In this document: positions 8,505 through 16,419 of the stretch, piece after piece
How the letters are laid out: every line of letters starts with the position of its first letter
Position numbering within the stretch: the stretch's first letter is position 1
IMG/VR virus record: IMGVR_UViG_3300012208_000003
Span: 1 to 64,000 of that record
Length of the DNA: 64,000 nucleotides
Source: a virus
Strand: one strand, 5' to 3'
Position numbers and translations under genes: made by a program
Notes under the pieces: generated by a model
Seen by the model: the letters and a program-made list of their open reading frames with translations, nothing else
Databases searched by the model: none
Told to the model about the DNA's origin: nothing

Positions 8505-11500
8505 TGGGTTTACTGGGCGGTGGAGGCGGAAACCGTACGCAAAAGTACAATGCCGTTCGGACTAACAACTCGATTCTTGGCATCACCATCCCCATTCTTT
8601 TCGGCCAGAACCGTATTGCTGCGCGCTTGATCGATTACAACGATTTCACGGTCAACAAGGCCAAACAGCAAGGCGGCAAAGGACTTGGCAAAGGCGGCAC
8701 ACAATATGTCTATACCGCTTCGATTATCGCTCTCCTCGCTCAAGGCCCTATCAACGCGCTTTTGAACCTTTGGGATTCTACTGGCCGTTTCGTGCTTCTC
8801 AACTCTTCTGAGAATCATACAATCCCGGGTGGCGGCGGCACATTCACGCCGGCAAATGCTGCTATTTTCGGCAACGATCAGGGCGTTTATGTTGCGACAA
8901 GTTATTCCGTAGGTCCTTTTACGGATTACGGGTCTCCTGGGCCGGTAACGCTCACCGGAACACATAACATACCGATGGTTCAAGTCCCATCATCGCCTGG
9001 CGCCGGACAGTACAGCGTGAATCCAACAACTGGCGTTTACAGTTTTGCCGCTGCCGACGCCGGAAAAATTACTACCGTAAATTATTCTTATTACCGCTAC
9101 CAGATCATCACCCAGGAAATCACGGTCGTGCCATTCTCCGGCCCTTATACGGTTACGGTAGACAATTCGACGAATTTCGTTGCGGATATCGGCGTGAGCT
9201 TCTATCCAAGCGGGACAGCATTGATCAGGGTAGGCAGCTCGCCGGCCGCAGGGCACTATTCGGAATCCGGAGGAACCTATACTTTCAACTCCGCCGATAC
9301 CGGACTAGGCATCGTCATTCACTATCAATATAAAGATACCAATACAAGCACGAATGCCCCAACAACATTGAATCTCATGCTTGTCAGCGGTTTGCTTGGT
9401 CAGTCTCCGCTTTCCTACATGACCGGGAAGCACCCCTCAAAGGCTCTCGGTTATTCGCAACTGGCCTACATTTTTTCTTCGGGCCTCTATTTAGGTTTCA
9501 CTCCGGAATTGCCCAATTATTCGTACGAAGTTGCCGGCAATTATCAGTTTGGCGCCGGCATTCTCGATGCGAATCCCGCCGATTGCATTCTTGCCTTGCT
9601 GACCGATCCAGCCTTCGGCATCGGTTTTCCGATCAATGGCATAAGCGGTCTTGATCGTGCGTCTCTTACGCGCAATTGCTGGACAGCGAATTCTTTTTTC
9701 ATTTCGCCGATCATCGAGAATCAAACGCCTTGCGCCCACATCATTGGTCCTTGGCTCGAAGCTGGCATGGTCGGTGCATTTTGGAGCGAAGGATTGCTCA
9801 AATTCGTTGCTTATAGCGATACTACGGCAGTTGGAAATGGTGTCACCTATTCGCCATCGACGACGCCGATTGTGAATATTACCGATGACAATTACATTCT
9901 TCCGAAAGACAAGGCCGAGGATCCCGTAAAAATTACGCGATCTGCCTGGCAGGATGCCTACAACCGCGTGCAAGTCACCTATCAGGCGCGCATAAACGAT
10001 TACAACCCGGAAGTTGTCTACGAACAAGATGAAGCATCGATCGGGCGGTACGGTTTGCGCATCGAGGATCCGCAGCAATATGATTTCGTCACTACGCTTG
10101 TGGCCGCGCAATACGCGGCTTCGATGCGCGTGCAGCGCAAGTCTTATATCCGGAACGAATACACTTTCAAACTTCCTGACACATTTTCGTATTTGGAGCC
10201 GATGGATGTCGTTACGATCAACGATGTTGTCCTTGGACTCTCAGGAACTCCTGTTCGAATCACAAAAATCGAAGATGATCCACAAGAAGGTTTGAGCATT
10301 ACCGCAGAGGATTTCATCTGGGGCACTGCGCAGCCCGCTTACAATCCGAAAGGCGTCAACGCGCCGTATATTTTGGAGCTTGGCCAGCAGGATCCCGGGA
10401 CTATCCAGACACCGATTATTTTCGAGGCCAATCATCGAGTAACGCAAGGACTTGGTTATCAGATTTGGATTGGCGCGGCAGGACTGAATACCAATTGGGG
10501 TGGCTGCCATGTGTGGGTTAGCCGGGATAATACGAACTTCCTCCAAGTGCAGGATATCTATGGCAATCAAGCACTCAACTCTCCTGCGCGCATGGGCCTG
10601 GCCACAACTACGCTTCCATTTGGCGCCGACCCCGATACCACGAATTCCGTAACAGTGAATTTGAGTCAGAGCAATGCCACATTGGCCTCGGGCACGGCCG
10701 CGGATGCGGATAACCTCGTTACCCTCTGCCTGATCGATTCAGAATTGATTTCCTATCAGACGGCTACACTCGTGGGATCGAGCCTATATACGCTCGGAAC
10801 CCGGCTACGCCGTGGCGTTTTAGGAACGCCGATTGCTCCCCACGCCATCAATGCGCCATTCTTACGGATTGACGCGAATGTTTTCAAGTTTGCGCTTGAT
10901 CCGTTATTTGTTGCCCAAACACTCTATTTCAAGTTCACTTCCTTCAATTTGCTCGGCAATCAGGAGCAATCACTCGACGCCGTATCGAGTTACACTTTCT
11001 CACCAATGGGAATCAAAATACCGGTCGTTGGAACGGCGCCGGCGAACGTTTTGTCCTATACTGCCAAAACCAACGCAGCTGCTTCCGCCTTGATTACATT
11101 TAGCTGGAGTACCTTCAATATCACCAGAAGCGATGGTAGCTTGATCGTCGTTCCTGCCAGTTCATCGTTGCCTGTTCCGGGCACTCCCACGCTTGGACAA
11201 GTTGCTGGCGGATCCTTGGCTTCGCGAACACGGTATGTGCGCATCGGCTATATGCGCAACGCTATGATCTGCGGCATTTCCGCTGAGAGCTCTTTCGCGG
11301 TCAGCGCCAACAACCTTTTGACAGTGACGTCACCTACGGCCCTTGCTGGCTATGATGGTTGGATCCCGCTGGTCGGCACGGCAGCTAACGGCGAATACCC
11401 AAACACAGTTGGCACCAACGGCATGATCGCTTTCGGCACTACGTTCACGGAACCAACAGCAGGGTTCGCTATGTCCGGCAGCCAATATTCCGACGATGCG

Positions 11501-11785
11501 AATGGCCAGAGAGCTGTGCGGGCACTTGATTTGACAGCGTCGACTACCTATTATTTTTATCCTTACTACAATACGAATAGCGGAGCGGTAGAATTTGCTC
11601 TCGGCGCTAATACCGCTATTAGTTTGGCTGCTTCGACCATACAAATTGCTGATGGTAATGTAGGTATGACTACAGGGCCCGTAGCTGGTGGGATTGCTAC
11701 GCCGGCGGCAGGCGGTAGTGGTGGTGGCAGCGGCGGCGGCGGCGGCGGCGGTAGTGGCGGTGGCGGCGGCCATAATATTCTATGA
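8504..11785 (+). CDS. Tail tip / host-specificity protein (lambda J- or GTA-like)
   Basis: 1093 aa, starting inside the previous stop (TAATG). The N-terminal GGGGGNRTQKYNAVRTNNSI and the central 'LTDPAFGIGFPI', 'VKITRSAWQDAYNRVQVTY' and 'YTFKLPDTFSYLEPMDVV' segments fit large phage central tip proteins that carry receptor binding. Two copies of the GQY/GHY...Y.F..AD.G module (about residues 155-205 and 215-275) match one in the major tail protein. The C-terminus is almost pure Gly/Ser (about residues 1065-1090). Confidence 0.8.
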   Translation: MGLLGGGGGNRTQKYNAVRTNNSILGITIPILFGQNRIAARLIDYNDFTVNKAKQQGGKGLGKGGTQYVYTASIIALLAQGPINALLNLWDSTGRFVLLNSSENHTIPGGGGTFTPANAAIFGNDQGVYVATSYSVGPFTDYGSPGPVTLTGTHNIPMVQVPSSPGAGQYSVNPTTGVYSFAAADAGKITTVNYSYYRYQIITQEITVVPFSGPYTVTVDNSTNFVADIGVSFYPSGTALIRVGSSPAAGHYSESGGTYTFNSADTGLGIVIHYQYKDTNTSTNAPTTLNLMLVSGLLGQSPLSYMTGKHPSKALGYSQLAYIFSSGLYLGFTPELPNYSYEVAGNYQFGAGILDANPADCILALLTDPAFGIGFPINGISGLDRASLTRNCWTANSFFISPIIENQTPCAHIIGPWLEAGMVGAFWSEGLLKFVAYSDTTAVGNGVTYSPSTTPIVNITDDNYILPKDKAEDPVKITRSAWQDAYNRVQVTYQARINDYNPEVVYEQDEASIGRYGLRIEDPQQYDFVTTLVAAQYAASMRVQRKSYIRNEYTFKLPDTFSYLEPMDVVTINDVVLGLSGTPVRITKIEDDPQEGLSITAEDFIWGTAQPAYNPKGVNAPYILELGQQDPGTIQTPIIFEANHRVTQGLGYQIWIGAAGLNTNWGGCHVWVSRDNTNFLQVQDIYGNQALNSPARMGLATTTLPFGADPDTTNSVTVNLSQSNATLASGTAADADNLVTLCLIDSELISYQTATLVGSSLYTLGTRLRRGVLGTPIAPHAINAPFLRIDANVFKFALDPLFVAQTLYFKFTSFNLLGNQEQSLDAVSSYTFSPMGIKIPVVGTAPANVLSYTAKTNAAASALITFSWSTFNITRSDGSLIVVPASSSLPVPGTPTLGQVAGGSLASRTRYVRIGYMRNAMICGISAESSFAVSANNLLTVTSPTALAGYDGWIPLVGTAANGEYPNTVGTNGMIAFGTTFTEPTAGFAMSGSQYSDDANGQRAVRALDLTASTTYYFYPYYNTNSGAVEFALGANTAISLAASTIQIADGNVGMTTGPVAGGIATPAAGGSGGGSGGGGGGGSGGGGGHNIL

Positions 11786-12090
11786 AGCGATGGCTGATCA
11801 TCCCGATGGCCAATATCTCCAGTATCCCTGGAGAATGGCATTCCGTTCATTTAGCCGATGATCTGGCTTTTATTGGTGCAGCCGACCTCCAGCCACATGA
11901 CATTACTGCATTGCAGGCGATTCCAAACGTCATCATTCTGCCGGCTATCAACTCCAGGACCGTGGTGGGAACGCAGGTCGCTAGCATCCTCACTGATTGC
12001 GGTGTCTTGGATACCGACACGACCTACGATATTCTCGAGAAAGTGATTGCCACCACCGGACTTCACCAGGTGGGATTGCGTGAAACATGA
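11782..12090 (+). CDS. Hypothetical 102-aa protein
   Basis: ATG overlaps the stop of the tail-tip gene, so it is translationally coupled to it. It begins KRWLIIPMANISSIPGEWHS and contains no motif I recognise. Position after the tip protein suggests a virion accessory or lysis-related protein; this is inference from context only. Confidence 0.7.
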   Translation: MKRWLIIPMANISSIPGEWHSVHLADDLAFIGAADLQPHDITALQAIPNVIILPAINSRTVVGTQVASILTDCGVLDTDTTYDILEKVIATTGLHQVGLRET

Positions 12091-12623
12091 TGGACAAAAA
12101 TTCTGAGGCCCGGTTGCTCGATCTTCATCCAAAGCTCGCGCAAAAAATCCGCACACTTGCAGAAACGCTCCTCCAGGAAGGAATCGAAATCCGCGTGACG
12201 CAGGGATTCCGGAGCTGGGCCCAGCAACATGCTCTGTGGCTACAAGGCCGGGCTCCGGTAGACGATGTGAATGCCTGCCGGCTCAATTGCGGGATGCAAA
12301 TTATTCCTGAACATCAGAACCGGCGCGTCACAAAAGCCAATAGCGGACAATCGTGGCATTGCTACGGAATGGCAACAGACGTTGCACCATTCCGAAATGG
12401 CTTGCCAATTTGGGACGAAACGGATCCCGCCTGGGCCCGCATCATTACGGTTGGAGAAGCCCTCGGAATGCGAAGCGGAACCTCCTGGGGCGACGAACCT
12501 CACCTAGAGCTAACGGGGAAATGGGGTCCCGTCCCTGGTCCGGAAGTTATCCAGCTCTATCAAGACGCCAATGTCAACGGCTCTGGCACCCAGGCCGTAT
12601 GGGATGCCGCTGAGATTGCCTGA
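12087..12623 (+). CDS. M15-family peptidase (endolysin, L-Ala-D-Glu/D-Ala-D-Ala type)
   Basis: 178 aa, start overlapping the preceding stop. Motifs: TQGFRSWAQQHALW (residues about 38-50), then SWHCYGMATDVAP with the zinc ligands His and Asp at about 90-97, and the last ligand in EPHLEL at about 138. This is the VanY/M15C endopeptidase pattern of many phage endolysins, which cut peptidoglycan stem peptides. It could serve as the lysis enzyme or be carried at the tail tip. Confidence 0.85.
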   Translation: MMDKNSEARLLDLHPKLAQKIRTLAETLLQEGIEIRVTQGFRSWAQQHALWLQGRAPVDDVNACRLNCGMQIIPEHQNRRVTKANSGQSWHCYGMATDVAPFRNGLPIWDETDPAWARIITVGEALGMRSGTSWGDEPHLELTGKWGPVPGPEVIQLYQDANVNGSGTQAVWDAAEIA

Positions 12624-12648
12624 TCTGTGGAAATCTCCCAAGCAAGGC

Positions 12649-12678
12649 TTGACATCCGCAATATATTATTATTATTAT
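12649..12678 (+). promoter_or_regulatory. Sigma70-type promoter before the recombination operon
   Basis: TTGACA at 12649-12654, an 18-base AT-rich spacer and TATTAT at 12673-12678, in the only intergenic gap between the tail operon and RecT. It would drive the zinc-ribbon, RecT and nuclease genes. Confidence 0.55.
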
Positions 12679-12687
12679 TCGCGAACC

Positions 12688-12834
12688 ATGAAACGTTTGG
12701 TTTGTTCAAAATGTGGCGCGCGTTGGGTCCCAAGAACCAAAAATCCAATTCAGTGTCCACGATGCAAATCTGTAAAGTGGAAAGGCGATGGTCATCATGG
12801 CCGAACAAGCAACCAAGAAAACAGCGGAACCTAA
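12688..12834 (+). CDS. Small zinc-ribbon protein
   Basis: 48 aa: MKRLVCSKCGARWVPRTK, then CPRC within 20 residues, so two CxxC pairs form a rubredoxin-like zinc ribbon. It directly follows the promoter and overlaps the RecT start. No clear ribosome site is present, so the start at 12688 is the first Met after the promoter and might be leaderless or weakly translated. The role is unknown. Confidence 0.6.
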   Translation: MKRLVCSKCGARWVPRTKNPIQCPRCKSVKWKGDGHHGRTSNQENSGT

Positions 12835-13915
12835 AAAAACAGATAACCCTGTCGTAGCAATGATTCACCAGGCTAAGCCGAATCTGATTGCACGGCTGCC
12901 GCAAGGCATTGACCGGGACCGTTTCTTTCTCGGCATCCTAACGGCGATCCAGAAAAGCAAAGCGAATTCAAAAGAGGGGCAAAGTTTAGCCGATTGCGAT
13001 CCGAACAGCGTCTTGCTGGCCGCTTATGATGCGGCCGAAGTCGGCTGCAGCCTCAGTCCTTCATTGCAGCTCGGCTGGCTGATCAACTACGGCGGCCAAG
13101 CGCAGTTCCAGCCGTCCTACCGTTTCTTTATCCAGAAAGCTTACGAGACCGGGGAAGTGAAAACTTTCTATGCCGAGTGCGTGTATGCATGCGACAAATT
13201 CGAACGCCAATTCGCCCCTAAACGGAATCTATTTCACGCGCCAGGCGACGGCGAACGATCGAGAAAAACGATTATCGGCGCCTACTCCTTTATCGAATTT
13301 ACCGATGGCACGGTCGATTGGGAATATCTTACGACCGAACAGATCGAACGGCATCGGAACCATTCAAAGCAACCCAACAGCATGAAATGGGTGGCCTTTT
13401 TTGAGGAAGGTTTCCGGATCACTCCGATCAGAGTAATTGCCAAGCGCTTGCCGCTCAAGAACCGCAATCTCGAAGGGCTGGTCGAAATCGTCAATCGCGA
13501 CGCCGAGCGCGACCTCGATATCCCGATAGATCAAATCTTGGAGCCTTCCATCCCGCGCCGAGTATCTGAAACGCCTGCGGAAAAGACCGTCATCACCGCT
13601 GCAACTGAAGAGTCAGCAAGCGAAAAGGCCAAAGAAGAACCGAAGCCTGCCAGCAAAGAAGCGGAAACGGCTGCTGCTACTTCCGCTACAACGAATGCTG
13701 CACCGGCAGGTTCCATGTTCGCCGAAGGCGACCAAGACCCCTATGTAACGCCCGCGGAGATACAAGACTTCTGGAATAAAGCCTTTGGTGCCAACTGGAA
13801 GAAAAACGAAGTCGTCAAGTTCATCAAGGAAACTTACAAAGTTGAAGCGCTGAAGGACATGCGGAAATCACAGCTTGCCAGCGCGTTGGACAGCATCACG
13901 CAAGCGAGGGAATAG
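12788..13915 (+). CDS. recT: RecT-family single-strand annealing protein
   Basis: 375 aa (start 12788, or ATG 12797). Core motifs LQLGWLINYGGQAQFQPSYR and RFFIQKAYETGEVKTFYAE are RecT-like, with the family's usual glycine-rich strand. The C-terminal 130 residues are an Ala/Glu/Lys-rich linker and a helical tail. RecT anneals complementary single strands and works with a 5'-3' exonuclease; the next gene encodes a likely one. Confidence 0.9.
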   Translation: MVIMAEQATKKTAEPKKTDNPVVAMIHQAKPNLIARLPQGIDRDRFFLGILTAIQKSKANSKEGQSLADCDPNSVLLAAYDAAEVGCSLSPSLQLGWLINYGGQAQFQPSYRFFIQKAYETGEVKTFYAECVYACDKFERQFAPKRNLFHAPGDGERSRKTIIGAYSFIEFTDGTVDWEYLTTEQIERHRNHSKQPNSMKWVAFFEEGFRITPIRVIAKRLPLKNRNLEGLVEIVNRDAERDLDIPIDQILEPSIPRRVSETPAEKTVITAATEESASEKAKEEPKPASKEAETAAATSATTNAAPAGSMFAEGDQDPYVTPAEIQDFWNKAFGANWKKNEVVKFIKETYKVEALKDMRKSQLASALDSITQARE

Positions 13916-14578
13916 GTGCTGGCGCGGGGTTGCAATTTTGATGAGGCCACCCATGCCTACACCATGGATGGCCGGATCGTTCCAAGCTGCACTCGGGCTT
14001 TGGACCACGCAGGGCTTATTAGTTACGAGATGGTGCGTAAAGAAATCCTTGAGCGCAAGTCCACAATTGGGACGCTCGTTCATCTTGGAAGCCACTACTA
14101 CGATGAAGGAACGCTCGACTGGAAGTCTTTCAAAGAAGATAATCCTGCCGATCAGGATACCAAAGGCCGTATCGAGGCCTGGGCCAATTTCCGCAGCGAT
14201 ACCGGGTTTGTCCCACGTTTGATTGAAGAACCATACATTGCCACGATCAATGGCATGACGTATGGGCTAAAAATTGATCGCGAAGGATTGATGCGTGGGC
14301 AAGAAGCTATCATTGAAATCAAGAATAGCGCGAACGTCGAACCCTTCTGGGCGATCCAGCTCGCCGGCTATGCGCTTGGCGTGCCGGACGGAAAGCATAC
14401 TTCAGCAAGAGCTTTATTTGCGCGCCGGCGCCGCATCGCTGTTCAATTGTTCCCTGATGGACGGTATCGAAAGCATGACTTCACGGACTTCCAGGACGCT
14501 GAGATTTTCATTTCGACGCTCCATATAACGACCTGGAAATTAAATCACAGCAGCCCATTGCGGAAAATAGAGGAGTGA
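13916..14578 (+). CDS. PD-(D/E)XK exonuclease, RecT partner
   Basis: 220 aa from GTG right after the RecT stop. GLKIDREG (about residue 118) and AIIEIKNS (about 132) supply the D...ExK active site of the lambda-exonuclease/RecB-like fold, followed by a QLAGYAL helix like that of other phage exonucleases. It would resect double-stranded ends so that RecT can load. Confidence 0.8.
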   Translation: MLARGCNFDEATHAYTMDGRIVPSCTRALDHAGLISYEMVRKEILERKSTIGTLVHLGSHYYDEGTLDWKSFKEDNPADQDTKGRIEAWANFRSDTGFVPRLIEEPYIATINGMTYGLKIDREGLMRGQEAIIEIKNSANVEPFWAIQLAGYALGVPDGKHTSARALFARRRRIAVQLFPDGRYRKHDFTDFQDAEIFISTLHITTWKLNHSSPLRKIEE

Positions 14579-14580
14579 TA

Positions 14581-15276
14581 ATGGCCGACCAGATGCCTGT
14601 TGTTGTCTTTGATAGCAAAAAAGTTCAAGAAATACAGGCCAGCATTCCGAAACTCGTAGCCCAGGCCAAGGATTTCGAAGTACTGGCGAACAACGACGAT
14701 TATCTGGCGAGTGGAAGTTTACTGGACGTCATTGTCGCGCGGCAGAAAAAGATTACCGAGTTTTTCGAAGAGCCCGCAAAGCAGGCCAACAGCGTCCATA
14801 AATTCATCACCTCGTTGCGGGCGACATTGCTGATGCCATTACAACAGGCCGAAAACCTGATAAAGCGGAGCCGGTTAGACTTCCGTGCCGAAAAAGAACG
14901 CGAGAGACTAGAGAAGGAAGAAGCCGACCGCAAAGCGGCCAAGGCCGAAGCGGAGCAGCAAGCTTTGCAGGAAGCCGCAAGGATGGAAGAAATCGGCGAA
15001 ACCGAAGCCGCCAACACGATCATAGAACGAGCGGCAATTGCGCCACCGCCGCCCGTGATCGTTCCGAGCACCATCCCAAAAGAGCAAGGCCATTCTATCC
15101 GCAAGGTTTATAGATACCGGGTCATGAATCCAGCCCTCCACAAGAGAGAATTCTTGATCCTGGATGAATCAAAGGCTCAGGCCATCGTAACGAAGCTAGG
15201 TCCCGACGCCGCTGGCATCATCGGCGGAATCGAAGTATTCCAGGAAGAAGTTGAGACTGTCAGGAAAAGAGCATGA
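14581..15276 (+). CDS. Coiled-coil protein of the RecT operon
   Basis: 231 aa; ATG 14581 is preferred over GTG 14575 because AGAGGAG is better spaced. Residues about 20-150 form a long charged coiled coil (RAEKERERLEKEEADRK), followed by a Pro-rich hinge (APPPPV) and a compact C-terminal domain. Similar proteins of unknown function accompany RecT in many siphophages. A structural or annealing accessory role is plausible. Confidence 0.7.
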   Translation: MADQMPVVVFDSKKVQEIQASIPKLVAQAKDFEVLANNDDYLASGSLLDVIVARQKKITEFFEEPAKQANSVHKFITSLRATLLMPLQQAENLIKRSRLDFRAEKERERLEKEEADRKAAKAEAEQQALQEAARMEEIGETEAANTIIERAAIAPPPPVIVPSTIPKEQGHSIRKVYRYRVMNPALHKREFLILDESKAQAIVTKLGPDAAGIIGGIEVFQEEVETVRKRA

Positions 15277-15280
15277 GCAA

Positions 15281-15646
15281 ATGACCGAAGAAAAATGCCC
15301 TGAATGCTTTGGCTTTCGCGGATTGCCTAAAATTCTGCATGACCAGGAAGAGCCACGGGAATGCGCTAACGACTTTCACAAGTCCATGGCTCCAATTGTG
15401 GAATTCCCGACACCGGAGATTCAGCAACCGGAAGAAGTGCCGGCACAACCGGCCATGCAACAAACGATTCGCAAGCCAATTTGCCCCTACTGCGGCACGG
15501 ACGGGAAAATTTGCGGTTCGCTGACGGACCTCGGGCCGTTTAAAATCATGGTCGTAAGTTGTGGCAACAATGATTGCCGGAAATTCCTTGGAGTATTCCA
15601 ACCGCTGGGGCTAGAAATGGTGCAAACGCCGGGAGTGACGCATTAA
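15281..15646 (+). CDS. Zinc-ribbon protein
   Basis: 121 aa with CPECFGF at the start, CPYCGTDGKIC in the middle and CGNNDCRKF near the end: three cysteine clusters of zinc-binding type. The start is ATG 15281, which directly precedes TEEKCPECFG. Context is the recombination operon; the function is unknown. Confidence 0.65.
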   Translation: MTEEKCPECFGFRGLPKILHDQEEPRECANDFHKSMAPIVEFPTPEIQQPEEVPAQPAMQQTIRKPICPYCGTDGKICGSLTDLGPFKIMVVSCGNNDCRKFLGVFQPLGLEMVQTPGVTH

Positions 15647-15655
15647 GAGGATTAT

Positions 15656-16309
15656 ATGGCCGTACGTGGCAAAGACATGTCGCCGCTGAATCCTGTCGAT
15701 GATTTCTCGCAACCGACTACTGTCCCGGGTTCTCCTGCCGAAGAACAAGTCGGTGCAGAGTTTGAAGTTGGGCCTGCAGAGTTTGAAGTTGGGTCTGAGC
15801 CTGAACAGCCAGCGCTCGGATTAGAAGGTCCGCCACAGCCGGCCGAGCCCAAGGCTATTCGCAACGGCAAGATGCTTGCCCAATTCGTGCGGCCACATTT
15901 TGAGAAAGAAGAATCCGGGGATCGTTTCGTTGGATTTGAATTCGCATTTCCGCTAACCAAGGAACACGAAGAGAACGGGCATCTCCCGGCTGAAGTCCTG
16001 GCCGAATGGAAGCACATGCGCAAAGGCAATGTAAAGCGCACGGAAGTCGAGAGCGTCGCGCAACAGACGATTGCTGTCGGGCTTGTGCCCGATGATCCGG
16101 AGAACGATCTGGTGCTTGTGGCAGCAATGATCGAGCATCCGGTTCTTGCTAGCATTGAAGAGAAAGGCTCGGGAAAGTTGCAAAAAGTCATTCGGTTTTC
16201 TTTCCGCGCGGTAGTTGACCAAGTGGAACAGATTGCGCGATTTGCCGTCGACCATCACGGCGATCCGGTTTGGATTAGCTTGCAAAGAGCACAAGACAAT
16301 TTGTTCTGA
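15656..16309 (+). CDS. Hypothetical 217-aa protein of the recombination operon
   Basis: The first 65 residues are acidic and disordered, with a tandem repeat of VGPAEFEVGS-like units (AEFEVG appears twice). The rest is a compact domain (LAQFVRPHFEKEESGDRFVG) without a motif I recognise. AAGAGGATTAT precedes the ATG. It sits between a zinc protein and the HerA-like ATPase. Confidence 0.7.
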   Translation: MAVRGKDMSPLNPVDDFSQPTTVPGSPAEEQVGAEFEVGPAEFEVGSEPEQPALGLEGPPQPAEPKAIRNGKMLAQFVRPHFEKEESGDRFVGFEFAFPLTKEHEENGHLPAEVLAEWKHMRKGNVKRTEVESVAQQTIAVGLVPDDPENDLVLVAAMIEHPVLASIEEKGSGKLQKVIRFSFRAVVDQVEQIARFAVDHHGDPVWISLQRAQDNLF

Positions 16310-16332
16310 TAATGGTTTTCGATGATGTTGTT

Positions 16333-16419
16333 GGCGTGGCACGGAAGTAAAGGACTGGCGAGTCGCGATGCGTCGTGATAAGACGAGGCGCGGTTTTGCC
16401 GGCACGGAGGTCTGGAGCG
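16333..16419 (+). repeat. G5 segment before the HerA-like gene
   Basis: G at every fifth base in the phase 16352, 16357 and on to 16392 (9 of 9), then 16402 and 16407, with a shifted phase (16333, 16338, 16343) before it. It occupies the whole gap in front of the ATPase and ends at its GGAGG ribosome site (16406-16410). Confidence 0.7.

Noticed and set aside
11700-11785. Gly-rich repeat at the end of the tail-tip gene as a DNA repeat element
   Set aside because: It is in frame and encodes a Gly/Ser C-terminal tail of the tail-tip protein, a common low-complexity ending.
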